Source of the DNA: Lyngbya confervoides BDU141951
Lineage (GTDB): Bacteria; Cyanobacteriota; Cyanobacteriia; Thermosynechococcales; Thermosynechococcaceae
NCBI RefSeq assembly: GCF_000817775.3
Contig: NZ_JTHE03000100.1
Location: 62,001-126,000, forward strand
Reading direction: 5' to 3'
DNA: 64,000 nt
Part shown: positions 30,567 through 38,936 of the stretch, in pieces
Numbering within the stretch: the stretch's first letter is position 1
How the letters are laid out: every line of letters begins with the position of its first letter
Notes under the pieces: model-generated
The model's input: the letters and a program-made list of their open reading frames with translations, nothing else
Told to the model about the DNA's origin: nothing
The model's database searches: none
Made by a program: the position numbers and the translations under genes

Positions 30567-31457
30567 ATGAGGCCTGGTTTTATTAATCTCAACAAACCCG
30601 CTGGTTTGACCTCCCACGACTGCGTGTCTCGCCTGCGTCGGCTGCTGCAATGCAAGCGAGTTGGGCACGGCGGCACTCTGGACCCGGCGGCCACGGGGGT
30701 GTTGCCCATGGCCCTTGGACCCGCCACCCGGCTACTGCCCTATCTACCTGGGGAAAAGTCCTACCGGGCGATAATACATTTAGGCCTACACACCGACACC
30801 GACGATCTGACAGGGCAGATCCTGGGGCGTCAATCCGCTGTAGGGGTGCAGCGCCACCAGATTGAGGCCCTTCTTCCCGGCTTTCTGGGGGACATCGATC
30901 AAATTCCCCCCCGCTACAGCGCGATTCAGATTGACGGTCAGCGTCAGTATGCCCTGGCTCGACAGGGAAAATCGGTCACGATCGCGCCACGACCGGTGCA
31001 CATTCAAACCCTGGACATTCTGGATTGGCAGGCCGGGGAGGTGGCCCAGCTCGTTCTTGCCATTACCTGTGGCCCCGGAACCTATATTCGGGCGATCGCG
31101 CGCGACTTAGGCACCGCTCTCGGAGTGGGGGGCACCCTGGCCCAGTTAATTCGCACCCACAGCGGCGGCTTTGATTTATCCGGCAGTCACACCCTGGACA
31201 CCCTGGCCCAGCAGGTTCAGCAGGAACAGTTCCAGCCCATTGAGATTCCCACCGCCCTTAGCCACCTCCCTAGCCTCAAGCTTGATCCGGTCTGGACCCA
31301 GCGCTGGTGCTTTGGCCAGCGTTTGCCCCTGGAATCGCTGGCTGCGGCAGAGGCGCCCTATCCGGTGTTGGTGTTAACGCAACAGCAGCAGCCCCTGGGA
31401 ATTGGTCGCTACTTTGAAGGGGTTCTTTCGCCCAGGGTGGTCTTGCCCCCGCCCTAG
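30567..31457 (+). CDS. truB: tRNA pseudouridine-55 synthase
   Basis: TruB converts uridine 55 in the T-loop of tRNAs to pseudouridine. The 296-residue protein starts at ATG 30567 (MRPGFINLNKPAGLTSHDCV). The catalytic Asp is in GHGGTLDPAATGVLPMALG near residue 40, and KSYRAIIHLGLHTDTDDLTG follows. The motif CGPGTYIRAIARDLG lies near residue 170. A C-terminal PUA-like region ends the protein. A TTG two codons earlier is less likely. A stable hairpin covers its stop codon. Confidence 0.95.
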   Translation: MRPGFINLNKPAGLTSHDCVSRLRRLLQCKRVGHGGTLDPAATGVLPMALGPATRLLPYLPGEKSYRAIIHLGLHTDTDDLTGQILGRQSAVGVQRHQIEALLPGFLGDIDQIPPRYSAIQIDGQRQYALARQGKSVTIAPRPVHIQTLDILDWQAGEVAQLVLAITCGPGTYIRAIARDLGTALGVGGTLAQLIRTHSGGFDLSGSHTLDTLAQQVQQEQFQPIEIPTALSHLPSLKLDPVWTQRWCFGQRLPLESLAAAEAPYPVLVLTQQQQPLGIGRYFEGVLSPRVVLPPP

Positions 31458-31464
31458 CGGGGGC
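31445..31464. terminator. GC hairpin at truB stop, possible bidirectional terminator
   Basis: A perfect 8-bp GC stem (GCCCCCGC / GCGGGGGC, loop CCTA) overlaps the truB stop codon. No T-run follows directly; a TTTTTTT tract lies about 30 bases further on. It lies between truB and the convergent carotenoid oxygenase gene and might slow polymerase from either side. Confidence 0.5.
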
Positions 31465-31552
31465 CATGGGTGAGGACTGGATTTCTTGACGGTTTTTTTA
31501 GGAGCCTTTCCCAGTCCTGACTTCGCTCTGGGGCCTTGAGATCTGAGCGCCC

Positions 31553-33025
31553 TTATCCCCCAGGGCCAGCCCTGGGCTGCCACTGGCCATGAAATCCAAT
31601 GGGAATTACCGCAGGCAGGCCCAGTCGACACAGGGGATCGGCATCCAGGTGATCGCTGTCCCAGATCCAAACCTCACTTGTGTGGCGATCGCCATCATAG
31701 AGCACGCTGAGGATCCACCCTCGATCAGGACAGTCTGAACTGGGAACATAAATAGGCTCCATGGGATAGTGGGTTGGTGGCAGCGCAGTGCGGGTCAGGG
31801 TTGCCGTCGGGTGGTGATAGCGGCCAAGATCCTGGAGTAAATCCGTGGGGCGAGCGCGATCTCCTTGAAGGGCAAAAAAGGTTTGCTGCTGAGGCAGGCC
31901 CACCTGCTGGGCTGGCACCACGGGAAACTCGCAGCTTTCCTCCAAGAGGGTTTGGGTTTGAATGACCCGGCCGGTGTGGGGATCTACCGTCAATTGCCAG
32001 AATTGGGCCGTTGCTTCGGTGTGGGGATACCCGGTGATGACTTCTTTTAAAAATTGATTGGTTTGAAAGGTGTCATAGCGCATGACGGTGAGGTCTAGGT
32101 GCCCAGAGGGGGTGAGGTAGCCATTACCGACATGCCATTGAAACCAGGGATCTAAGGGCTGCTGTTGCAGAACCTCCAGGGTTTCGCGATCCAGAATCAG
32201 CAGCTGAGTTCCCCGCTGGGGTCTCCACTGGAGACAATCGCTGTAGCTCTTCATCCCCAGCAAAATCAGCAGCGGATTTTTCAAAAAGACTGGTGGAATA
32301 CAAAACACCAGATAAGGACCCGCCAGCAGAAAGTCGTGGATCAAGGGAATGTCCTTAAGGGGCAGCTGGGTTTGTCGCAGCAGTCGCCCCCAGCGATCGC
32401 AGCGATAGACAAAGAGCTGGCCCTCCCGCCCTAGGCTGACCCCAAAATTGTAAATTTCTCCAGAAACCGGATCTTGCTTGGGATGGGCCGAGAAGGTTTG
32501 CTGCGGACCCAGAAATCCGAGATCATCAATGCCCAGGGTTTCCAGGGTTTCCAAATTCAGTCCATGGGGCTTGCCACCTTCCCACAGTGCCAGCAGTCGA
32601 TCCGGCAGCAGCAGGACAGAGGTATTAGCCGCGTTTTTAATGGTGCGCTGCATGCGGTTCCATAGCCCCACCGCCGGGAGGGTCCCATAGCCTCCATAGA
32701 GCAGGCAGTCTGCCCTATCCTCCTCCAGATACTCTCGGGTTTTAACATATTGGTAACACCCCATGGCCGATCCAGCGGCGATGGAAACGGCCAGCACAGC
32801 GCCATCCCCATCAAACCAATGAGAAACGCGCGTTCCGCCCCGCTCAAAGCGAGCAGGACCATTCCGATAGAGCGTGCCGGTCAGTCCTGCCGGAATCGCC
32901 CCGGCAAGAACAGGCAGGGGCGTCTGAGTAAATTCCGTGGCGGGGTGCTGCAAACAGGCATACCAAAGTGGCGGTTCCTGCGAGCTGGAGCCATCACGGA
33001 CAGGAGGAGGTTTTGAAGCACTCAT
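31553..33025 (-). CDS. Carotenoid cleavage oxygenase (RPE65 family)
   Basis: A non-haem iron dioxygenase that cleaves double bonds of carotenoids or apocarotenoids. The 490-residue protein keeps the four iron-binding histidines in order: FSAHPKQD, LIHDFLLAG, FQWHVGNGY and, near the end, IGFHGQW. Other family blocks are GTLYRNGPARFERGG and VSHWFDGDG. No signal peptide is seen. The product (retinal or a longer apocarotenoid) cannot be told. It lies 45 bases downstream of the GGDEF/EAL gene on the same strand, so it may be the last gene of that operon. Confidence 0.93.
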   Translation of the reverse strand: MSASKPPPVRDGSSSQEPPLWYACLQHPATEFTQTPLPVLAGAIPAGLTGTLYRNGPARFERGGTRVSHWFDGDGAVLAVSIAAGSAMGCYQYVKTREYLEEDRADCLLYGGYGTLPAVGLWNRMQRTIKNAANTSVLLLPDRLLALWEGGKPHGLNLETLETLGIDDLGFLGPQQTFSAHPKQDPVSGEIYNFGVSLGREGQLFVYRCDRWGRLLRQTQLPLKDIPLIHDFLLAGPYLVFCIPPVFLKNPLLILLGMKSYSDCLQWRPQRGTQLLILDRETLEVLQQQPLDPWFQWHVGNGYLTPSGHLDLTVMRYDTFQTNQFLKEVITGYPHTEATAQFWQLTVDPHTGRVIQTQTLLEESCEFPVVPAQQVGLPQQQTFFALQGDRARPTDLLQDLGRYHHPTATLTRTALPPTHYPMEPIYVPSSDCPDRGWILSVLYDGDRHTSEVWIWDSDHLDADPLCRLGLPAVIPIGFHGQWQPRAGPGG

Positions 33026-33070
33026 GTTTTGTAAGAGGGGGGCAAGAGAACGGGCACCGGGGGGAACGGT

Positions 33071-34831
33071 TCAAGATTGGGTTAGCAGGCCGCTTTGCTG
33101 CCTTGTTGCCTGGGCCTGAGAGAGGGATAGGGGTTGACCCACCCCAGGTCCCTTAACATAATCCACTCCCAGGGCCTGAAGGCTGGCCACCTGCGTCGGG
33201 GCCACCACGTTTTCCACAATCAGCTTGACCTGCTGCCGGTGCAGTGCCTGAACAAACTGCTGACCCAGGGAAAGGGCGGGCTCGGTTTCCAGCCGCAAGC
33301 TCGAAGACTCCACCACCAGAAACTCAAAGGGCAACCCTTCCACCTGGGTGACGGTCGCGAGCGATAGCCCTGAATCGCGCAGAGCAAGGCCAACCCCTTG
33401 TCGATGCAAATCCTCTAGAATCGGCCTCAGGTCCATGGCAGGCATCGCCCGTGGATCGGCATCAAAAATTAAAACAAGCTGGATTGACAACCCCTTTGCC
33501 ACGGCAACCCACCGGGTCAGCTGGTCCCGCAGCGAGGCAGCAGTGAGGGAAGCCAGGTGAAAGGGAAGGAGGATTAAGTGGGATTCCATGGCTGCAGGGG
33601 CCGCGTCGCGGAGCGGCTCCGTTTGCTTCAAGATGGAACGGTCTAAGGCCTGGATTAAATTGGCCTGACGCAATAGCGTCTCCACATCGGTGTTGGAGAA
33701 GGCTGGGTTGGAGAAAGCTGGGTTGGAGAGGGCTGGAAAAGACTGGCGATGAAGCTGCACCGCTAACCCCGCCTGCTTCTGGGTGGCCAGGGCCACAATG
33801 GGTTCAAAAACCAGGTCTAAGGTTTGATTGACAATGGCCTGCTGCAATCGAGACTCCCAATTGAGCCATGAAACCACCTCCTGCTCCATCCCTTCGTTAA
33901 ACAACACCCATTCCCCGGCCCCTAAGCGTTTGGCCTGTCCCATGGCAATACTGGCATTGCGCAGTAAGACCTGGGGACTTCCCTGGGGATTATCCACAAC
34001 AACCACCCCGATACAGGCCGACAGCCGCACTGACTCAGCCCCCAGTTGATAGGGCAGCTGAAAAACAGCTTGGATCGATTGCAGGAGGAGATGGATGTCC
34101 GCTGGGGGAGGCCGCTGCACCAGCAGGGCAAACTCGTCGCCGCCAAGTCGCGCTACCACATGCAGGCGCCGAAATACGGATTTTAACCGCAACCCAACCT
34201 GAATCAGGCATTGATCTCCCCAGTCTCGCCCGAAGCGATCATTAATGGTTTGAAATCGGTGCAGATTGACGATCAGGAATAAAAACGTTTGGGTGGGATG
34301 TTGGTGCAGGTTTTCGATCCACTGGGACAGCTTCACCATCAAAAGGGCCTGATTGGGCAATCCCGTCAACCCATCATAGAAGGACGCGCTAGTCATCCGT
34401 TCGGCAACCACCTTGCGTTCATCAAGCTGTTCCAGTCGCTCCTGACGGGCGGTTTGAAGCCAGTCTGCCTTCTCTTGATAGCCCACCTCCGCATCCAGAA
34501 TCAGCAGCAGGGGGACCTCGGCCACATTACACACCCAGGCTTCCAGGTGCAGTGGGGCAGATCCGTCCTCGGCCATCTCACTCCACAATCCCGATCGGAG
34601 AATTTCAGGACGTGCGGCATCCCAAATTTCCTGGGCCTCCACCATGAAATCCTCCAGGAAGGATGAGATATCCGCCGCCAAGATCCTGGGAAATCGATTT
34701 CGAATGCAGGCCAATCTTTGCTTGGCCCAGGCGGGCGCCTCTCCCACCTGTTCAAAGTGACCAGCGGGATGTCGCGCCAGGATCAAAATCCCTAATTTAA
34801 CAAAAATATCGCTGAAAATTGACCCATGCAT
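33071..34831 (-). CDS. GGDEF protein with degenerate EAL domain
   Basis: A 586-residue signalling protein. Residues ~1-135 form a sensor-like region ending PLLLILDAEVGYQEKADWLQTARQERLEQLDERK. Residues ~150-315 are a GGDEF domain with an intact active site (ARLGGDEFALLV), so diguanylate cyclase activity is plausible. The C-terminal ~260 residues align in layout with EAL domains but lack key residues: the EAL triplet is replaced in LAVQLHRQ, and the usual DDFG is RDSG. It is therefore probably a non-catalytic binding module. Three copies of a 15-bp repeat (33691-33735) encode a PAFSN-like run inside it. It is the penultimate gene of the GTPase/OmpA operon. Confidence 0.85.
   Translation of the reverse strand: MHGSIFSDIFVKLGILILARHPAGHFEQVGEAPAWAKQRLACIRNRFPRILAADISSFLEDFMVEAQEIWDAARPEILRSGLWSEMAEDGSAPLHLEAWVCNVAEVPLLLILDAEVGYQEKADWLQTARQERLEQLDERKVVAERMTSASFYDGLTGLPNQALLMVKLSQWIENLHQHPTQTFLFLIVNLHRFQTINDRFGRDWGDQCLIQVGLRLKSVFRRLHVVARLGGDEFALLVQRPPPADIHLLLQSIQAVFQLPYQLGAESVRLSACIGVVVVDNPQGSPQVLLRNASIAMGQAKRLGAGEWVLFNEGMEQEVVSWLNWESRLQQAIVNQTLDLVFEPIVALATQKQAGLAVQLHRQSFPALSNPAFSNPAFSNTDVETLLRQANLIQALDRSILKQTEPLRDAAPAAMESHLILLPFHLASLTAASLRDQLTRWVAVAKGLSIQLVLIFDADPRAMPAMDLRPILEDLHRQGVGLALRDSGLSLATVTQVEGLPFEFLVVESSSLRLETEPALSLGQQFVQALHRQQVKLIVENVVAPTQVASLQALGVDYVKGPGVGQPLSLSQAQATRQQSGLLTQS
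33691..33735 (-). repeat. 15-bp tandem repeat x3 inside the EAL-like domain
   Basis: Units at 33691-33705, 33706-33720 and 33721-33735 differ at one or two bases each and keep the frame. They encode the repeated pentapeptide (PAFSN), an insertion in the degenerate EAL domain. Confidence 0.9.
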
Positions 34832-34854
34832 TCAAGTTAGGATAAGCGCTGGTC

Positions 34855-35877
34855 TTAATCTAAGGTTTTCAGGTTCAGAAAAAAAGATTCCAAGTTCACT
34901 TTGTTTTGATTTAAAAGGGCGAGGCTGTCAGCATCAATGAAGAGCCAGCCCTTTTTAATTCTAAGGGAAATTTCTAAGGACCGCTCAAAAACAGGGCTGA
35001 GCGCTTGCCAGAGGGTCTCTAGGACATGGTTTTGCTCCAGGGGGGCCGTTGCCGCGCCTAGGAGGGTTCCGCCCATGGCCCATGGCCCCAGCGTGGGCTC
35101 GTCATCCAGAGCGCGCTGCACGGCCTTGAGATACCCCATCGCTTGCACGAGGGGATGAGGAAGGGAGGTGAAGGCTAGAAATAGTGCCCAGACCCCATGG
35201 CTATCAAGCCCTACCAACGATCCGCCCTCGTCCAGGGCGCGATGGAGAATGGCCAATAGCTGATGGTCGGCGATAGATCTGGCCAGTAAGTTGTGGGTCT
35301 GGGCTGAATCAGCTTGGGAAAAAAATTTCAGGTGCAACAAACTGAAGGCCTGACTTCCCGATAACCTCAGGCTGAAGCGCTGCAGCAGATCGGCCAAACT
35401 TCGGTCCAGACGCGGTGCCCCCAACCAGGGCCAAGACTTGCCCAAGGACTGCAAGATCCGCTGCTGCTGTTGCTGCAGTAACCGCAGCTCATTTCGCGCT
35501 TGGGACCACCGCTGCTGCTGTTCAAATTCAGCCTGGGAATCGAGCAAAATCACCCAGTGAGCTACGGTTCCGGGAAAAAACACCACATCCACCACCCGAT
35601 CTGGGGTTAGCTGTACCCACTTGATCGGGTCGTAGGGAGGCTCCAGGGGAAATAGGGGCTGCAGCGCCTCCACCCAATCCCCGATCCAGCCCGATTCTGA
35701 TGGGCTGGGAGGCTCTAGCCAATGTGGATTCTGGGGCCAGAGTAACCCCTGAGGGAGTGGGGCCGATCCGGTTCCCCAGGAGAGAATTTCCCCCTGCTCG
35801 GTAACCTGGAAGTAGGCAAGGGCGTTTTGGGCACACCAGGCAGCCAGGATCTGCAGCAATTCAGCGGGAAAAGTCAA
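34855..35877 (-). CDS. Uncharacterised protein of the GTPase/OmpA operon
   Basis: A 340-residue protein with no family I can name. The N-terminal ~135 residues look like a PAS- or GAF-type sensor that ends with WVILLDSQAEFEQQQRWSQARNELRLLQQ. The same pattern ends the sensor region of the neighbouring GGDEF protein, so the two share a module. A Gln-rich coiled coil follows, then a C-terminal ~190-residue domain (SLLHLKFFSQADSAQTHNLLARSI...). Its start is a TTG immediately after the GTPase stop codon, so translation is coupled. A GTPase regulator or effector is a plausible role, inferred only from position. Confidence 0.7.
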   Translation of the reverse strand: MTFPAELLQILAAWCAQNALAYFQVTEQGEILSWGTGSAPLPQGLLWPQNPHWLEPPSPSESGWIGDWVEALQPLFPLEPPYDPIKWVQLTPDRVVDVVFFPGTVAHWVILLDSQAEFEQQQRWSQARNELRLLQQQQQRILQSLGKSWPWLGAPRLDRSLADLLQRFSLRLSGSQAFSLLHLKFFSQADSAQTHNLLARSIADHQLLAILHRALDEGGSLVGLDSHGVWALFLAFTSLPHPLVQAMGYLKAVQRALDDEPTLGPWAMGGTLLGAATAPLEQNHVLETLWQALSPVFERSLEISLRIKKGWLFIDADSLALLNQNKVNLESFFLNLKTLD

Positions 35878-36381
35878 TCAGGGGGTCTCCATGAGCATCT
35901 TTTGGGTAAGGCGCCCAAAGCAATCTTCCACGCCAAGCCCAGTTTTGGCGCTGCCGAACAATAGGTCCCAGCCCTGGGCTTTCATGTCTGCAATATGATC
36001 TGGGGCTACTTCCCAATCTTCCCTCAGGTCAAGTTTGTTAAGAATCGCGACAAAGGGAACCGGTCCCAGGGTTTCCCGCACTTTTTGATGGAGATCTAAG
36101 GCCACCGACAGGGTTTCCAGACGAGTACCATCAATCACCAGGATAAACCCCGAGGCACCGCGCAGATAGGAAAGCTTAAGGCGCTGGAACTCATCTTCGC
36201 CATAAATATCCCACAAAATTAAATTAACCGTTTGCTGAGCGGTCTGGACGACTTTTTTATCAATTTTGACCCCAATGGTGGTTTGATACTTCTCGGAATA
36301 AATTCCGCGCACGTATCGGGCGACGAGGCTGGTCTTTCCCGTGGCAAAGGCACCTATCATGCAGACTTTCTTTTGGATCAT
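35878..36381 (-). CDS. Rab-like small GTPase
   Basis: A 167-residue Ras-superfamily GTPase, almost nothing but the G domain. G1 is GAFATGKTS, G2 the Thr in YQTTIGVKI, G3 WDIYGEDEF (in place of the common DTAGQE), G4 NKLD and G5 GSAK. The switch I region (YVRGIYSEKYQTTIGVKIDKK) is closer to eukaryotic Rab than to bacterial MglA. There is no C-terminal Cys motif, so it is not lipidated. It is encoded between the OmpA-like and sensor-like genes with gaps of eight and zero bases, so it probably works in the same complex at the membrane. Confidence 0.93.
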   Translation of the reverse strand: MIQKKVCMIGAFATGKTSLVARYVRGIYSEKYQTTIGVKIDKKVVQTAQQTVNLILWDIYGEDEFQRLKLSYLRGASGFILVIDGTRLETLSVALDLHQKVRETLGPVPFVAILNKLDLREDWEVAPDHIADMKAQGWDLLFGSAKTGLGVEDCFGRLTQKMLMETP

Positions 36382-36389
36382 GTCTTGAT

Positions 36390-38165
36390 TTATGAGCCCG
36401 GGGGCGCCGCAGCGGTGAGAGACACTTGAAAGGTCACCTTTCTCTGGGACTGCACGCTTTGATCTACTCCATCCGCAGAGGGTGGGGCATTCCCCTTGGC
36501 GACTAGAACCTCACTGGGCACCTTCAACCCCACCAGGGCTTGTTTGACCGTCTCAGCCCGAATTTGACTGAGCTCGACGTTGCGCTCAAAACCGCCCACG
36601 GGCGATGCGTATCCATTAATCGTAACTTGCAGGCTTTGCTGGGTTTGCTGGGCTAGCTGAACCAGGGCGCGCAGGTCCTTGGCGATCGCGGTGAGGGCTT
36701 GCTGCTGTGGCCCGGTGATCTGGGCGCTGCCCTCGGCAAACAACAGTTGTTGATCCTCCAAGGCCTGGGACCTTTGTGCAAGGATTTGCTCCTCTTGCAG
36801 CACCAGGCGATCGCGGTTCCAACCAGCGAGGCCCTCCAGCCGACGGCTCAGGCGATCTGCCTCCTGGACCCAGGCCAAGGGGGCAACGCCCACCGCCTGA
36901 AGCACTTGCTGATCATCCACCATCAGCTGAACGGTCTCAGGCGGATTCAGTAGCTTCCTGGCCCTTGCGGCGATAAAATCACGGGAGAGAGACCAGTAGG
37001 GTTCAAATTGCAGTTGAACAGCCTCGGTATCCAGTCCTTTGGCCTCAAACCAGCGCTTGGGATTAATAGCTAGGGGGTCGCGCAACCCTCGAATCCGGGG
37101 TCCCCGATGGCGAAATTGTGTCTCTAGAATGACAATGCCCGGCTGCTTGTCGAGTTGGGCAATGGCCTGTCGCCACTGATGTCGATGGTAAGCCTCCCAA
37201 AGTCCCCAGCCGCCCAAGCCCACTCCCACCGTCACCAGTAAAATCGGCAGCAGTTTGCGATTGGTCTTGCGCGGCTGGTACTGGGCCAGCAAGCAATCCT
37301 CCAGATAAATCTGGGTATCGGCTAAGGCCTCGGTATCTCCTTGAAAGCTAGCCAGGGGCGCAGCAAAGTTGCGGTGGATTTGCTCTAGCTTCTGCTGCAT
37401 CAGCGTACGCAGATCCTGGGGGGGAGTGCCGCGGATGAGGCAGGCCAGAACCGCCTTGGGGCCTTCTTCAATCCAAAGAGTCAAATTGCCGAACTCCAAG
37501 GCGTCCAGGGATCCTTCCGGGGCCATGCTAAAGGAATCCTTCACAAAGTCCTCAATGGCTGTGAGCATGGCGGACACCAGGTCCGGGTCTTGGGTGACGA
37601 GGGTTTCGGCAATGACCTGCTGCAGCAACAGTCCAGACTGCCGATGAATTAACAGGACCTGCTCAACTTGATAGAGCAAGGTGCGCAGGAGCATGACCTC
37701 GGCAAAGGATCGTCCGGTTCGCCAGGCTTCGAAGCGCCAGCGCAAGCTCTTGGGCGAGACGCTCAGATCTAGAGTTTCATTGAGCGAATCCGTCAGGTTT
37801 TTAATCGCGGTCGCCACTGCCTTGCGCGTGGCAGGACCAATGACTGGAAATAGTGCATCGGAAAGCACATTGAGATCCTGAGCCACCGAAGCTTTAATGG
37901 CAGATTCAACCGTGGGCACCGTGGCAATCACCAAATCCTCGGAAACCGCTGCCGACTGAGAGATCGCTTCGGGCAGAACCTTGGCCACGTTATCTGGAGA
38001 AAGGGGACCTGCTTTCAGCTGTGCCTCTAGGTCCCGACCAAAAATGAGCGCGCGCAGTTCCACAAGTTCCCTGTGGCTCCCTTCTCCAGAAAGGTCAGTT
38101 CCTAAACCCGCTGGGTCAGGAGAATTAGATTCCGGCATAACCAACGGCGTCTCCTGCGCATTCAA
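36390..38165 (-). CDS. OmpA/MotB C-terminal domain protein of the GTPase operon
   Basis: A 591-residue protein in three parts. Residues ~1-310 are cytosolic and helical, with PKSLRWRFEAWRTGRSFAEVMLLRTLLYQVEQVLLIHRQSG as a striking conserved block. One membrane helix follows (LLPILLVTVGVGLGGWGLW, ~315-335), then a periplasmic region. The last ~130 residues form an OmpA/MotB peptidoglycan-binding domain (VTINGYASPVGGFERNVELSQIRAETVKQAL). Such a protein would link cytosolic GTPase signalling to the cell wall. It is followed eight bases later by the Rab-like GTPase gene. Confidence 0.85.
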   Translation of the reverse strand: MNAQETPLVMPESNSPDPAGLGTDLSGEGSHRELVELRALIFGRDLEAQLKAGPLSPDNVAKVLPEAISQSAAVSEDLVIATVPTVESAIKASVAQDLNVLSDALFPVIGPATRKAVATAIKNLTDSLNETLDLSVSPKSLRWRFEAWRTGRSFAEVMLLRTLLYQVEQVLLIHRQSGLLLQQVIAETLVTQDPDLVSAMLTAIEDFVKDSFSMAPEGSLDALEFGNLTLWIEEGPKAVLACLIRGTPPQDLRTLMQQKLEQIHRNFAAPLASFQGDTEALADTQIYLEDCLLAQYQPRKTNRKLLPILLVTVGVGLGGWGLWEAYHRHQWRQAIAQLDKQPGIVILETQFRHRGPRIRGLRDPLAINPKRWFEAKGLDTEAVQLQFEPYWSLSRDFIAARARKLLNPPETVQLMVDDQQVLQAVGVAPLAWVQEADRLSRRLEGLAGWNRDRLVLQEEQILAQRSQALEDQQLLFAEGSAQITGPQQQALTAIAKDLRALVQLAQQTQQSLQVTINGYASPVGGFERNVELSQIRAETVKQALVGLKVPSEVLVAKGNAPPSADGVDQSVQSQRKVTFQVSLTAAAPPGS

Positions 38166-38223
38166 CCTTTCACAGCATTATCCTACCAGCGATCTCAAGC
38201 TGACTTGGCGGCTAGGACCGGGC

Positions 38224-38826
38224 CTAGCTGCCGCGCTGAAGAATCTGTTGGGCGAGGCCCTCCAGAAGCTGGGCGAGGCGAACCTGGTCCTGAGTTTGCC
38301 GTTGAATCAGGGTGTGGACTTCTTGATCGAGTCGGGCCAGGATGTCCCGCGATTGGTGGCTAATTGCCGCATTGAGCTGCTGGGACTCATGCTCTAGAGC
38401 CTGCCGCATCTGGGTCTGAAGCGTTTCTATCTGCCGTCCTACCTCTTGGATTTGCCTATCCCGCACCTGGCCTTCATGGCCCAGACCCTCGCGCAGGGAC
38501 TGCTCAGCTTGCTGGCGATCGCGCATCCCGGACTCAAGCTGCTGGGTCACCGATTGAATATCGTTGGACAGCTGTTGCTGAATCTGATCTAGGCGCTGCC
38601 AGAGACGATCTTCGAGGACCTGCAGGGCCTGCTGCATGGTCCGCTCCGACTGTTCAATGCGCTGAAAGCAGCTGGCAATCTGCTCTCCGGTTAATATTTC
38701 GCGGATGCGCGCCAAACTTTCGATGGCCTCTTGGGTCCGCGGATCCGCCACCGAATCCACTGAATCAGGGTCTGGCCCAGCAACCTGGGAAGGGTCGATT
38801 TGGCTGTCCGCTGCATGTTCACTCAA
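38224..38826 (-). CDS. Coiled-coil protein, first gene of the GTPase/OmpA operon
   Basis: A 200-residue Gln/Glu/Arg-rich protein predicted to be one long coiled coil from about residue 35 onward (RTMQQALQVLEDRLWQRLDQIQQQL and similar). The N-terminal ~30 residues are acidic and disordered. No membrane segment is present. The start is a TTG at 38826, next to a 15-bp duplication carrying GGGGATAG, which may act as a ribosome site. It lies 58 bases upstream of the OmpA-like gene on the same strand. It may serve as a structural or adaptor partner; function is unknown. Confidence 0.65.
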   Translation of the reverse strand: MSEHAADSQIDPSQVAGPDPDSVDSVADPRTQEAIESLARIREILTGEQIASCFQRIEQSERTMQQALQVLEDRLWQRLDQIQQQLSNDIQSVTQQLESGMRDRQQAEQSLREGLGHEGQVRDRQIQEVGRQIETLQTQMRQALEHESQQLNAAISHQSRDILARLDQEVHTLIQRQTQDQVRLAQLLEGLAQQILQRGS

Positions 38827-38854
38827 AGCACTATCCCCACAAGCACTATCCCCC
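38826..38854 (-). repeat. 15-bp tandem duplication at operon start
   Basis: AAGCACTATCCCCAC is followed by a copy matching 13 of 15 bases. Read on the minus strand, each contains GGGGATAGTG just before the TTG start of the coiled-coil gene. Confidence 0.75.
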
Positions 38855-38936
38855 GATCATGACCCAAATTTTATCCTAATCTGAGATGGCCCAGCAGCCC
38901 CTAGAGGGATCTAGAGCCAAGAATTTGGACGCTGGT

